Shown one piece after another: positions 20,599 through 33,415 of a DNA stretch of 64,000 bases (position 1 is the stretch's first letter; each line of letters starts with the position of its first letter). Origin of the DNA: Lactifluus volemus (Eukaryota > Basidiomycota > Agaricomycetes > Russulales > Russulaceae); contig WTXI01000015.1 in NCBI GenBank assembly GCA_022376515.1, forward strand, positions 372,001 to 436,000. The letters are read 5' to 3'. The notes beneath the pieces were generated by a model. The model was given only the letters and a program-made list of their open reading frames with translations. It searched no databases and was not told the DNA's origin. The translations under genes and the position numbers were made by a program.

Positions 20599-23500
20599 CT
20601 AAATATGCTGCTCACCATAGAGTGACGAATATTGTCCTGATATGGGTTGCATCTGCGAGTGGGTTTGTTGGTGCTGCTGGGCTACGTGCTCGATTGAATT
20701 CGAAAAGGGTGCACCCAGCTGGGTCAGAGCAGAGAAATCACTCCAATATCGTGGGTAACCACGACGGCGGACCGACATGTCTTGCTGAGAGCTAACATCG
20801 ACTGCGGTAGGGGTGCTAATATTCGAATGCTGGACCGCAACTCTGTCCAAAAAGCCTGTGCTGTATTGTTGCGGCAGCACAGCCGTCGATAGGCTAGCAG
20901 TGAAGCCGTTGAGGCTGTCTTCCCCTGCCCAGCGATCATATATTGTATAAAAGTTCTGGGAACCGACCAAGGAGGACTCTTGCTGCTGCTGTTGGGGCTG
21001 ACCGTGCACGGATTCCGATCGCTCCTCTTGGGTCGCTGGTAGTAGCTCAACCTGATAGACTGTTGCTTCCTCGTCGAAAAAATGATCCGCCGTTCGCTTC
21101 TGCGTCCTAACGACATCTGTCGACAAAGAGTTGACAGAACTCAGAATATTGGCTTTACAGCCAAAGAGAAGCTCCCAAGCCCTTCCAGCACTTGGCCAAG
21201 CTATGGACATGCGCTGGAGCACGTCCATGCACGTCGTGAGCCCCTTGCGTGCCTGTGGATCATCTGGATACGCATTAACTACGGGAATAGGAGTAAGTGC
21301 AACTTCAATGCTTGACTGCACAAGAAACGCACGAGTAGTGACATGCATGATGCTGGCGGTGAAGACGTAGTACGAAAGAAACACAGGTGCCCGCCTCACA
21401 TAAAACCGCTCCTTGAATGTAACCGCGATAGATGTGATGCGGTTGGCAGCCTGGACGCAGAGGTCATAATTTTTCTGCGAAATGGCCTGAAGTTGCGGAT
21501 CACCAGAAGTATCCAGCCTTCTAGAAGAGATCCTCAGATACTTCGACTGGACGGTGGTCTGAACCACTCACCCTTGTGTTTTGATGTCACATGCGTATGT
21601 TATACTGACACCGTGTCATTGCAAAGAATATTTATGACAAGAAGAAAACACTCACAATGGCCGGTGCAATAGAAGGACTACACACCAATATTGCATATGC
21701 AACGTTAGAAGAAAGGGGGACGGTGGGTGTGACTTCTTCCAGGTGTTTGGATCAAATCTCAGGTGCTCGGGAAGGTCCAGTAGCCACTTGTCCAATAACG
21801 TCCCGAGGCGTAGCGACTCGGAATGGCGGCCCTGGCTAGGACGCACAGCATAGATTATCTGTACAACATCGCTGAGAATGGTGGCTGCGACGAGGTGTGT
21901 GAGATCAAGAAGCTTGGACGAACGAGCTATAAGCGTACATAGTGCAGCAGAAGCGTTGAAACACGAGAGGGTGTGAATGGGAAATGGGGCATAATTCTGT
22001 CCTTCCCTGTCGCGCTTCGCCGGTTGCCACTCCCCCATCTCCTCGGACTAGGGCGAGTAGTTGACGGACGACAATTTGATCAATAGAAGAATTGACGTAC
22101 CTCGTCGACACTTGGGAGCTCGGTATCAAAGTCCCGTTCGTAGATGGTTAACGGGCGTCCGATATATGACGAGACGTATTTATCCATGATCACGCAAGCA
22201 TACCAAATCCTGCGACGCTCTTGTAACTCAACTGGGGTAAACAACGATGTTCCACCATGCGTCCACTGATCAGCGCTTTTGTGAATGCCAAGGTCCTGGG
22301 CCATCCGGATGGCCATGCCAACATAGAGCCATGCTTGTGCCATCGCGCCAATTCCAATTTCACGATACCCCATAAGGATCAATGCCTGGCATGTGGCGGG
22401 ACGAGAGGAGGAATAAGACGAATCCAAAAGTCGTTTGGCTTCTTCCAGATATGCATCACCCTCAGGCCACATCGCACTCTCTGATGGTGGTCTGTCACCA
22501 TCATGGGTAGATGTATACCTAGCCGCAACAGAGAACATCGCAAGTAGGAGTAATGATGATATATGCGGTCGGCTCCGCCCAAACTTCGAGGAGGACGAGG
22601 CGTCGGCACTTCTGCCATCTCTGTGGACAACGTGTCTATGGACAAGCGTAAGAAATCACCTAAAAGGAAAATAGACGACGCACCCGCTCCTTAGTTCCTC
22701 CAGGAAACTCTGTTTGTGGAGAATGGGCAGTGCAGGATGAACATAAGTAAAGTAGATCTCCAGCAATCCCTCTTGCGTCGCACCGTCTGGTAAAGTGACG
22801 GACACTTCCTCGCTGCGCTGCTGAGTTGTATACTCAGACCCCGGTAGAGGTGGCCAGACACGGGCTTTTGGAAAATGCCTGATTCAGCGGAGTGAGTAAA
22901 AAGCCTCTCCATTCTGAATGATGGAGTAACTCGCCATATCCCCCCCTCGTTACGGCCATCCACTCGCTCCTTGAGGTCCAATAGGTGTAGGCCGCTAGCT
23001 TGACCATGGAACCGTACCTCCCTTTCTTCGTTTAGACTAAGTTGGCCAACTTCGCTTACAAGTGCATCTTCCTCAGCATTGCGATTCTTCTCATGTTCAT
23101 CCATGGCGTCGCATCCCAGGATAGCACTACTACTCGCACCGGCACCCGTTGAAGATGACCTTGGGGAGTGGAAAGAATCCGATGGTGAGTGAGAGCTCGT
23201 CCGCCGCTGGCGAGAGCGAGGTGGTCCGCTGGTTTCAGGTTCAGGTGTTCCTATATTAAGAGACAAGGCAGGGCGACCAGCATCGAAGGACGGGTGTGGG
23301 GAAGTATGACTTGAAGATGGAAGAGCTTGTCCACGAGACGAGGAAAGAGAGGATAATCGCTCAATGACGCGCTCCTGCCATTCAGTTGACGGACTGGTGA
23401 AGTAGACCAATTTAGAGGGCACGAATGAAGTGAATTCAAAGAGTGGACGAACTGTGTTGTATGGATGGATGAGTTTAGTGGTTCTGGCTTTGGCTTTATT

Positions 23501-24672
23501 AAAGCTGGATGTGGCCGTGGTTTCGACGAGGCTGAGGATGCCTCGGCTGCACGTGCACGTCCTTTCACGCCGTATGAAGAGTTATCTACACGTCGAATAA
23601 TTTCACACGCCAGAGGGTCCTAAAGTAACAGAATAGATGATGGCAAGGTCAAAAAGGTGCTCGCTATCAAAAAAAAAAGTAAATTATACATTACCTGGGA
23701 TAAATCATCCAACAAACTGCTCGCGCGTGAATCGTTGACGGCCAGGAGAATACCAACTAGTGCCTCCGTCTGATGTAAACGCGCCTCTATCGCATCGATG
23801 TATCCCTTTGGAGGACCGCGTTTTCGCGACGGGCCAAGAAACGTGCAATCTATGGAAGTTGGTGAGTAAGAGGGTTGAGTTTCGTCAGTCCTTGACTTGA
23901 GATACAAGGGCAGTCCATCAAAAAGGGCTATCACGACGGGATGAGGTTCCACGTCGCCATATGAGCCACTCGTCAAAGTTGATGCGCTGGTCGCTCAGGA
24001 AGCTGAGATGTACCCGACCGTGTCGCAGAACGAAGGACAGATGAGGAATATAGGATACATGTCCAAATTGAACTATATGATGACTCACGCGTTCCCAGCA
24101 TAGCGCAGGCTTTACATTGCTCATTGTCGGACGACCTCTCGCATTTGCACTTTGACTTACGACACTGGTCGCAAGCTACACCGACGGATCGAAATCATCA
24201 ATCTATTAAGCAATTGATCCAACCGCCAACGACCTTTGCTACTCCTCCTACGGACCGCCTTGTCGAATGGTTTGGAGGATGAGCTTGAGGACTCGCGAAA
24301 CATATCAACAGAGCCGGAGGGTAAATCGCCAAGAAGTTCATCGCCATCATCGTATTCGTCCGTCAAAGCGAGGACGGTTGGATCATCCATGGAGGACAAG
24401 ACAAAATGAGATTGGGAGGTGGACGGAGAGTTAGAGTACGGGTTTTCGGAAGCGTATGCCGTATGGTGGGGCCAAGTGGAGGAAGGTGAGCTACGCTGAG
24501 GCATAAAGCTGAAGGGTGGCAAATGGCCGTATGCTCTCGAGCCAAACCGGAAGGAGGGTAGAGTATCAGAATACAGTGATGATGAGTGTGGCTGGGCTGT
24601 AGACGAGATGGAGATAGAGCGAGGAGGGGGAGACTCTGACTTGACGATAGGACTCATTGTAAGAGGACACAA
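20599..24672 (-). CDS. Zn(II)2Cys6 fungal-specific transcription factor
   Basis: Nuclear DNA-binding regulator. The N-terminal exon is Ser/Pro-rich with an acidic patch (DEYDDGDELLGD). An intron ending GGTGTAG opens the binuclear zinc cluster ACDQCRKSKCKCERSS...CKACAMLGT.C, six ligands spaced C-x2-C-x6-C-x8-C-x2-C-x6-C, near 24080-24170. It is followed by SRKRGPPKGYIDAIEARLHQ, a linker and short coiled coil. A Ser-rich region spans about 22.9-23.4 kb. The fungal transcription-factor middle homology domain follows (EAKRLLDSSYSSSRPATCQA, GYREIGIGAMAQAWLY, MAIRMAQDLGIHK, RRRIWYACVIMDKYVSSYIG, RPLTIYERDFDTELP), and the C-terminal part contains a poly-Gln run. The start at 24672 or the in-frame ATG at 24657 is likely. 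Target genes cannot be predicted. Confidence 0.88.
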
Positions 24673-27613
24673 AGGCAGAGAGGAACAAGAAACAAGAACA
24701 TACTAAAAGGCCTGAATAAAAAGGAAATCGAGTTTGAGAAGGAAAAAAACACGGGACGGGAAGCCTTACCTTTAGCGAGAAGGGGCAGAGCACTCCACTT
24801 GTTGGAGTCTGTCTGTCACGATCGAGAAACCGGTTGTGCGGCCTCGTTATGTGCCGGTTCGAGTAGATAGAGAAGTCAAAGTCGATCGGCCACAAATTGT
24901 GAGAGTAGAACACTCGCAAAAGGAGGGAGCAAGCGTCGAGGATAGGTTAGCACTCCGGTTTCTTCTCAACTGACCTTTGTAAACCCAAACCATCTCCTTT
25001 GATTGGCGTGTTCCCTTAACCTGGCTCACGGACCTCTGCTGTGACCGACTCCGCAGCATGCAAGGCTTATGCTTCAGATCCTACACGTGATCCTTGAATC
25101 AGAAAATAACTTTAACATCGAACCTGTCCTCTCTTCCTTTTCCCCTTTCTGCTTATTCCTTTCTCCTCTTCCCATCTCATTCCTTCCACTCTTTCTCTGC
25201 ACTTTCTTCCAGATAAAATGATCATATTAATAATCACAGATCTCATCTTACCAAATCGGGCTTATTAGGCGCTCAATTTGTACCTGGGTGTTGAGATGAC
25301 CACGCGGTCCATCGGCTTCCAAAGAAGCTTCCCCTCCTTGTGCAACTATTCCGGATCTTGGGTTTCGTATCCGCATTGAACCTGGTCGGTGCCGTGTCCC
25401 CATCCTAGATTTTCTTCTCTCCCCTCATCCCCATACCGATCATTCGAGGCAGGTGGATCAAATAGTGCCACTGACACCGCACCCAACTTGGCTAATTTTT
25501 CCCAAAGATGTTTGATTGTTGATACTCGGACTCGGCTTCTCCTGTGCCTTACCGCCCGGTAGTTCCTGATTCTTTGACCACCAAATTTTTTTAGTCTTCC
25601 GAGCAGTAAGCGCTCAGCAACAACAATTCGATACAGTAAATTTTGCAAACGGGTATCGTCAGCACATTTCTGCAGCGCGGTAGAGTGCCATCACGGTACC
25701 AAGTATCCGGGTTCCCTCCTCTCCGCTGCCCACGGGAGGAAAGTCCGAGTACTGACATTCGGACGTCACCCAGAGCCACGCGCTGGCGTTTGCTTGTATA
25801 CTCCGAAATTGAGCTGTCTTGGCATCATGAGACTATGTGACCCCTTCATTAAAGGTCGTCAAGCATCAAATAGGCCAAGTCAGCTGGTATTAGGCGCAAA
25901 GAAGACAATTTATGTCTGGCGGCTACCGTACAGTACATGTGTTTCTTCGAATCAACTTCTTAGTCAGTCGGCTAAAACGGAATATTATACTCATGCGGCC
26001 TCTATGCTACTATCTGACCACGCAAGAAGTTCACATTCGGGACAGTAGACTACATTTGAATCCGTGACTTTTGAATGAACATTAGCGCTGAAGTTGTATC
26101 CCCATCCATACTGGGTATCATTGGGGTGCCAAGACATAACTTTGGACCATGCTGTGCAGCTGGTCTGCCTCGGAATCTCCCTCAATCATCTGATCCGTAC
26201 GCTATCGGTCCCAGCAACCCGAGCAACCTACTCACCTTCTCTGGGTAGCCCATCAGAAACGTCCAATGCTATGACATGAATCCTGTTGATCGGCAACGAA
26301 CTCAAAAATCCCGCAGCGGAAATTACCTTCAACAATGAATTGGCCAGCCTTTTTGTGCCAGTGACCACGTTGGCACTGTTCCTTGATTAATACGTAAGTG
26401 AGGGCGACTGATGATTGCTACACGGAGGGTACGCCGCAAGCAACCATGATTATTGAGCGCTCGCTGTCCTTCCGCTCGCAACTGTAGAATTCTACCAGAG
26501 AGGAGAACTGCGCTTTTCTCTTGGAGACATTACTTTCTGAGGGTTTGTCGCTAGCGAATGGATGGTGTAACGACCCATAAGCGATCCTTCGTGCTCGCCT
26601 CTTTGACGTTTGTTGTCTTGTTGATCTTACGGCATAAGCGGGACCGCCGCGGATCTCCAATAAACAAGACGTCCTCCCACCGCGATGCATCTAGGTGACT
26701 CAGCCGCAGTGCGCCTTTGCGACCATCGGGGGAAATAGTAGTGGTCTAGTGAACTCTACTTACCGGTCCCACCAAGAAATGGCACATCCTTCAAAGCACT
26801 CACCTGATGGCACTGTGAAATCTATGCTAGATAATTGTGTTGCACAAAAAACCAAAAGACGAAACCACGTGCTTGGAACTAGACTTGCCGCAGGGGTGCC
26901 GGTAGGTGCTAAACAGGTTAGTGTCCGCTCGGTCAGGGCGATGACCAGGGGCAACCCCTGGGTGTTCATGACGTAATCGTGGAAAAAGGGGGTCGGATCA
27001 ATACGGTATACCTTTTGGCCCATTTCCTTGTGTGGGGAACGTTTGTTTCTAGTTGAAGAACGGAACCCACCTCAGTAAGTACTGTATAATATGAAACAGT
27101 GACACGCAAATATCCGATGGAACGGATGAAAAGATTTTCGTGCCCTGGATGGCGGAATGGAACGAAATTTGATCTACAACGGTCAAGAAGACCAGCACCA
27201 GCACCACAGCACCGGGACCGGGCATAAAAGAAAAGAACGATCGGGCAACTCAAAGCGGCTCGGTTTCAGGTGTAACCCGATGATGCGTTCATCGGACACA
27301 TTTGCAGCCACGACTGCGCGCGATGTAAGGCTGATGTCAAGTGCGCTGATCGGGGGAGAATAAACGCGTTTTGAGTATGTGCATAGCAAGGCTGAGCGAA
27401 GCCCCCATCTCTAATGGCCTTTCGATGTAACGCGGAGTTCCGACAATCGGCTGTCTGTCAACCGACTCGGGGTTGCCAAATCGCGGCCCCACTCGCAACT
27501 CTCTTCTCGGAGAGGGCTCATCGAGGATGAGTAAGCCTCCGTTGCTGACATAATGATGATCACGCAACCGAGTTTCTCTCACCCTCCGAGTTCCACCTCC
27601 GAGTCCATCAAAA
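24673..27613. other. Gene-poor region upstream of the transcription factor
   Basis: About 2.9 kb without a convincing gene. The part nearest the transcription factor probably holds its promoter and a leader, perhaps spliced. A C/T-rich tract occurs on the plus strand at about 25125-25215, the composition often seen just upstream of fungal transcription starts, and points rightward. Frames of 60-100 codons beyond it (for example 25346-25648 minus, 26418-26690 minus) lack family motifs or splice-joined partners. Confidence 0.45.
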
Positions 27614-28112
27614 ATGCCTCCCATGTCGTTCTTCGGTACGGTCACCAAGGCTGGCTTCATGAACAAGACAGCTACGGTCACCGTATCTCGTTGGGTTATT
27701 GACAACAAGACTGGCAAGGTTCGTGAGCGTCAAGCAAGAATATTTGCCGATCCCTCCTCAACGTTAACCAACCCAGCGCATATCTCGTAGCAAAAAGTTC
27801 CTGATACATGATGAGAAGAATGGTATACGCTACATAAAATCAACACGGTCGCCTTATCTAACACGACCCTCTGTGGTAGAACTTCGCATGGAGGACTCCG
27901 TCGTGATACGGAATTGTCCTCCCATCTCTGCGCGGAAACGATTTACGCTGGAGAAGATCATGCATAGTCCGCAGACCGAACGTGATTTTGCGCACGCAAC
28001 AACGTACCACCGCCTGTCCCGTCAACGACCCAAATTTATAGTATCTCTTGCGATACGAAGCGTTGGTCTACAGATTCAGACGTTAGGCCTTTGTGGAAGA
28101 AAAGTGCCGTAG
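27614..28112 (+). CDS. Mitochondrial small-subunit ribosomal protein uS17
   Basis: Three exons give a protein of the S17 family, which binds 16S-type rRNA. Exon 1 reads MPPMSFFGTVTKAGFMNKT and then ATVTVSRWVIDNKTGK. An intron ending CCAACCCAG, with a GTTAAC branch-like site, leads to RISRSKKFLIHDEKN. A second intron ending TGTGGTAG leads to ELRMEDSVVIRNCPPISA and RKRFTLEKIMHSP. The GFMNKTATV and VIRNCPPISARKRF signatures are typical of the mitochondrial form rather than cytosolic uS17. The last ~35 codons (after ERDFAH) are not conserved and may be an extension or partly intron. The neighbour downstream is transcribed in the same direction. Confidence 0.85.
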
Positions 28113-28326
28113 TTTTAGCTTCTATGCACCACCGATGCTACATAGTCACATTTCTACTAGTACATTCCTTGGGCTAATAGCCAATTACACCCTGTTAGTC
28201 TAAGTACATCACGCGTTTGTCAGGGGTGTGTCAATTTCCCTATTCTTCCGGCGTTGATGCCCTTGTAAAGCCTTGCGCGAGTACAAGACCGTGCGTGGTC
28301 CCTTACCCTCTCAACGTCCAGGCCTC

Positions 28327-29155
28327 ATGTCGAAAGCACCTTCTACGGAGATAGATCCATGGGACCGCCCGCTCGACGTGAGTGAAGAACCGAATGTAGT
28401 CTTCCTGGCGCGTTCACGCGAGAGAGACGCAGAATAGTGGGGGGATGGGCGTTGCGCAGCATAAAGTTTCTGCACCTCCCAGCGCCATCCCTGACGATTG
28501 GGACGAGGCAGAGTCTTCCTCCTCCGGGAAGATAACCAGAAAATCTGGGACGATGCGTGCGGTTCCCTTCCCTTCCGTCCTTCCCTCCTTCGCGCTGAAT
28601 TTCCCTCACTTGTCGTAGAAACAGAAGGCACCCATGCCTCAACTCGTAGTGACATCCTCGGCGACTGGACCTACGTCTAGCAGCGTAGTAGTACCACCAG
28701 CCTCTGCTTTCCAATCTCCCATTCGTATTCTAAAGCGCACTGTAGCACCGACTCAACAATGTGCGGATGTAGACTCGTCAACATCCACAATGACGGGAAC
28801 GTTTTCAGAGCGCTCTGCACGGTATAATGCGGCACGGGAGCGCATCTTTGCAAACACGACAAAGGGTGGTGGCATGGGTGTAGGAGAGGGTGGAGCAGCT
28901 ACAACGATCGTCCGCCATCCCAAAGGTCCTGAGCACGCTCAAGACCCGGATGGGCAAGGTTCTCGGGGCTTCGGGACAAGAGTTGGAAAGCGAGGAAATA
29001 CGAATCAGCCTAGCGAGCAGGCCACCGACTCGGAGGGGACTTGGGAGGACAAGATGCTGGTAGGCTGTAGGCTGGAACCACAAGTTCTACGTTCACGTCG
29101 TTCAAAGTCGATAGTTCTGTTCGTTCAGAGCTCTCTGCTATGCTGTAATGGATGA
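28327..29155 (+). CDS. SUZ-domain RNA-binding protein (SZRD1-like)
   Basis: Exon 1 encodes MSKAPSTEIDPWDRPLD, then a GTGAGT donor. Later exons contain SAPPSAIPDDWDEAESSSS, REDNQKIWDDA, KAPMPQLVVTSSATG, SAFQSPIRILKR, the SUZ-type motif TFSERSARYNAARERIF and a SUZ-C-like end (VRHPKGPEHAQDPDGQGSRGF). The order matches small SUZ/SUZ-C proteins thought to bind RNA. Two joints do not keep frame: between ESSSS and REDNQ near 28515-28527, and between DDA and KAPMP near 28550-28632, where the intron ends GTAG or ACAG. A single missing base at each place would repair them. The C-terminal tail after VGKRGNTNQ may be read-through, or a real extension. Confidence 0.7.
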
Positions 29156-29163
29156 CATGGTAT

Positions 29164-30245
29164 CTATTCCAGAACACCCAATCTTTCCACGCGATCTCCC
29201 CCAATTATCCTCTCGGTCAGTGCTTCGCACCGAACAACTGTACGGATTCTATCGAGTAAAGCACTGTACTGTCCTCCTTCAAATCTCTTGTCCTTCCCAG
29301 CCAATATGCCGTGGTGAACTTGAACCACCGCACGTTCAAGATCGGCCCGCCGCAATCGCGGTCCCCATATACTCACCACGTAACAGTCGACCAGCCGGAC
29401 GATGATGAGCGACTCCATTTGAGGGTCGCAAACAAGGCGTGCAAGGGGAACGACGGGTACGAGCGTCGCTTGGCCAAGGTACAGTTTGCGCAGAGTGGGG
29501 AGCACCGGGAAGAAGAGCTCTTTCGTCTCCCTCGGGAAGGCTATATTTGAAAGGTGCAGATCCTGTAACCTTGTCCACATTCGAAAACGCGCAAAGAGAG
29601 CGTTGACGGTCGAAGCAACGATCTATACATGTAGTATGGACTGACTTCAGCCGTGTGCGCGAACGTGGCAAGGTGCCAGTTGAGGAGGAGGAGGACTTTG
29701 TAATACACGTACCGCGATGGAAAAGTGGTGTGCGGGATCTGGTCCTGTCCACTTGAATCTCTGTGGGCTAGCCACATGATACATGTCATTTCAGCAGCGA
29801 CAGAGTTAAAAACTTACTCCACAAAGTCCAATGCCAGGAAGCTTTGATCGTCTCCACCATCGTTATCACCACCACTTGTTGTGTGCATGCACAGGCGAAA
29901 GTCCTCGAGTTCAAGTCTGGTCGTGTCCATATCATCTTGTCGGAACGGAATGCTTTTGAGGACGTGCGATAACTGACGAAAGGCACCCTTGCCTACCTCA
30001 CCGCCTGCAAGTTTAACGGTGATCGTTCTGGGTTTCCACACAGTATCTGATCCCCAGATGACCGAAGGGAAGCGCGCCATTGCAAGCAGAGACGAGAAGT
30101 AGAGATGTTTGTAAAGAATTGGTGAAGCGATGCCATATATAAATTTGTTCAGGACGAGCACATAGGCAGGTATTGGGTGAACAACGATGGCAGTTCCCAG
30201 AGCCCGTATCAAAAGTTCGACAGGAAGGTCGAGCAGATTCATCAT
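29164..30245 (-). CDS. F-box-like domain protein
   Basis: The N-terminus MMNLLDLPVELLIRALG resembles an F-box, followed by VLNKFIYGIASPILYKHLYF, the pattern seen in many basidiomycete F-box-like proteins that act as substrate adaptors of SCF ubiquitin ligases. Leucine-rich-repeat-like sequence follows (ATRLELEDF-type segments, MWTRLQDLHLSNIAFP, LPTLRKLYLGQATLVP). A GTAAGT donor after DFVE (about 29815) and an acceptor near 29750 mark the first intron, and a second intron lies around 29580-29720. The 138-codon last exon ends at 29164. Such proteins are abundant and variable in mushrooms; a partner or substrate cannot be named. Confidence 0.6.
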
Positions 30246-30487
30246 GCAATTACAGCCGCGGGATGGACATTCCGCCGCATGGTATACGCCAAATTTGGAA
30301 TTGCAGCAACAGTCGACGGTTCATGCGAAACCGCACTGGTGGGTAGGTACACTCGATAATTGTACTGTAATAACTGACGCCCTTGTTTAGGCAGTCCATT
30401 AGAGAACTCATAACATCGATGTCCGGAGAGCAAGAATTAATCGCTCTCTACGTCAATCTGGCGGTGCGGAAGGACAGCGATAAGTGC
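30246..30487. other. Intergenic region
   Basis: About 240 bp between the start of the F-box-like gene and the stop of MRE11, both on the minus strand. Nothing recognised beyond what must be the F-box gene promoter. Confidence 0.4.
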
Positions 30488-33256
30488 CTAGGATGCAAAG
30501 AAAACGTCATGAACTACAGTATCAGCAATCTTCCCTCGCGCTCTCCCCGCTGCCGCCCGGGTTGAGGTCCGCTCAGTAGTGGCGGGAGACGGCGCGAAAG
30601 TCAGTGTGGTCTGTTTTTTCTTTGCCGGTGCTCGAGCGGGTTTGCTTGCAGAAGCTCCTTTGCCTGCATTTCGAGCACTGTCACACAACTTGTCAGATGT
30701 CAGATGTACAAAATTTTTGGAGGAAAACCCTGGCACGGCTGCGCGATTGGTCCGTCTTGTTGGTTTTTGAACTTCATCGTCGTCTATTTCATCGTCGTCC
30801 TCGTCATCGCTCTCGACCTACAACTGCATAAACCACATCGTGATTGCAGAAAGCGAGGCTCTACTCACTATGTCCTTTTTTTTCCCCGAGCCTGATGCCT
30901 TTTTCCTACTTGCAGTCGTCGCTGCCGCCTTTTTCCCTCTGGCTGTCGTGCTTCTCTTTCGAGCTGAGTCCAAGTCCAAATCACTGTCGGGTTCGTCGAC
31001 ATCCATCAACATGGAGTCAACAGACTCGGCGTCCTCATCGTCTGCTCCGGCACGAGCCTTTCCCCCACGCTAGGTGAGTAGTGGGATCAGTGACGATAAT
31101 TGTGAACGATGCAGCACTATCACGTACCTTCGTTCCGCCCGTCTTTCCGGACCTCTGCTCTTCCAGATATTGTCTTTCACGCTCCTCGCGCACCCTTTCG
31201 AGCTTTTCAACGTGAGCCATAGGTGCGGCTCATCAAATGCATGTTCACTTACCACGTCATCCAAATTCTCTTCGGGAACTTCACCACTCCCTTGCACGCC
31301 CTTCATGAGTGCCCGAAGTGTGTTCTCCACATGCCTGCGCTCAAGGTGGTCACGGAGCGTCTGGGAAGTATCGCACAAGACACGTACTTACTGATCGCGT
31401 GGACATCGTCCTTTTCCACGAAAACCTGGATCGCGTCCGACATGCCAGCCTCACCCAGTAACTGCATCTCCTGCGCACGCAAGTACTCTTGCACGAGAGA
31501 GTGCACCCGCACTCGCCCGGCGGCCAACTTGTCGAGTCCATCACCCTCTTCATCTACAAGCTCAGGTTCATCCGCAACAACGCGACGTGCCGCCGACTTC
31601 TTTGCGCGATGAAAGACCAGCACATCACGCGGGTTCGCGATCTTTCCGGAAAATTCCTGTCCAAAGCGGATGGGGTTCGACATGGTCGACACGCCGGTAG
31701 TATCAACCTGGATATACGAAGGCCATCAAAACGCGTTGTCGGAGAGAAAAATACAATGTTGAACAACCCTAAGTCGGACCAGCGGGAGCATGCGAGGAAG
31801 TTCAGCCTCGCCATCTTGCACTGCCTGGGCATTGCGTTGGTCCCACATTTCATTCGCCTTGTCGATCAACTCGGTCACCTACACGGGTTGGTATGGGAGT
31901 TCAGATTCCAATGCCTATGGCTCACCCGCAGCTTGAGGTACTTTGTAACTTCCATCTGATCTGTGACGTCGAAACCCTCCTCTTCAGCAACTTCCGTCAG
32001 AAGTACCTCGTCCATCACGAACGGGCGCACGGTGCGCAGAGGAATTGGAGTTAATTCGAATTCTTTCCCTTGTATCTTCAAGAGTGCGACATGCCTTTAC
32101 AAGGCCATCAGCGCTGTGTCAAACCTCGACTCAAATATTCTCTTCCGTACTTATCCAATGACTCGCCTTCAGCGAGGGAAGTGGCAACAGACGAACCAGG
32201 CTGCGTAATAAAGTATCGTTTGCCTGCAACTGGCTCAGGTCTAATGCGGCAGTCATGTTCATGACCCCAGACTACGAGATCGACACAATCATCAAAAAGA
32301 CCCTCTGGAACGGATTCTTGGGGCCCGCGTTTGACTCTGGATATGTGAGAGTCAGATTTTCCGAATGCTCTGGATTGATTGCCCTCTCTGTACCGATTCT
32401 GATGTAAGAGTAACAAGTTGAACCAGTCGTTCTTATCTTTGGGCACATACATCTTGACACGGTTGCTACGAAGCTCGAAATGCATTCTCGCATCTTTGAC
32501 GTTACCAACACCGTATAGGCCAAGATGCGTATTGCCCTTGCGCAGAAGCACGGGTCGAACGGCGATTCCTTCTGCAGAGGCATCGTTGAGTGGGAGGTCG
32601 ACCTTTCCAATATAGTTGACAAGGCCAGCCACGGACAACATGTCGAGAGCACAAAGAGCCCCTTCCTAGTGGTTGGGATGAAACAAAGGGGCGACACGGA
32701 AGAAAATCAAGGTGAACTGACAGGCCCAGCGCCTTGTGGATCGTCATGATTTCCATGAATTGAGAAAACTGGAATTGCAACGTTGAGATTGTTGTCTTCG
32801 TAGTTGATAGCGGGAAGCTATGCAATTACACTAGTGACGGCTAGGAGGGACGGTTTGGCGTACGAATAACCTGCAGCTTTACCCTCATTGGGGTTGCTAA
32901 GGAGCTCGATCTGAACCGGTTTATCTCCGAGGGTATATTCCCGGAAAAGGCTCATGACTTGGTACAAGCAGTCGCGGGATGGCCGGTTTTCGTGGAACAA
33001 ATCGCCGGCAAGGAGGATAAAGTCTACCTATGACGATTGAGATGGTACTGGTGAGGTGTGTGCACTGACTGACATCATTCTTAACCGCAAGTTGTAATAT
33101 TTCTTTGAAGGTGTTGACTGAATCCTGACCGCGGATAGGGTCACGTTCTAGATAGCCAATGTGATTATCGGTAGCGAGGAGAATACGAATTGTATCCTCA
33201 GGGACTATAGAGATGAGATTATTGACACATTTTATGGTATTTGTACGCACAATCAT
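30488..33256 (-). CDS. MRE11: Double-strand-break repair nuclease Mre11
   Basis: Metallophosphoesterase subunit of the MRN/MRX complex in nuclear DNA repair. Phosphoesterase motifs are visible: [20 protein letters not shown] (motif I), [17 protein letters not shown] (II), [19 protein letters not shown] (III), LLLLHQNR (IV), and [11 protein letters not shown] with [18 protein letters not shown] (V region). Capping-domain sequence [19 protein letters not shown] follows a clean intron, then the helical region ([20 protein letters not shown]), and a basic/acidic, Ser-rich tail ([31 protein letters not shown]). The gene has about nine short introns and ends at 30488. All catalytic His and Asp residues checked are present. 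A start at 33256 adds a short N-terminal extension before EDTIRILL. Confidence 0.93.
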
Positions 33257-33415
33257 GTTTGAGAGTGGGTAGTGGTGTGTCTTGCTCGCTCATGTTCTAG
33301 TTTGAGTAAACCTGTGTCAACTGCGTACCGTGACAGTGGCTGTCAATCATTTATTCTCTCACTCATTTTTTACTTTCGTCCCTTAACCTCTCACTCTCAT
33401 CTCCTCCCTCCCATC

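Noticed and set aside
25346..25648. Arg-rich minus-strand frame of 100 codons
   Set aside because: No recognised domain and no continuation by splicing; not enough to call a gene.
28677..29083. Minus-strand frames opposite the SUZ-domain gene
   Set aside because: They are the antisense of conserved SUZ-domain coding sequence and contain no motifs.
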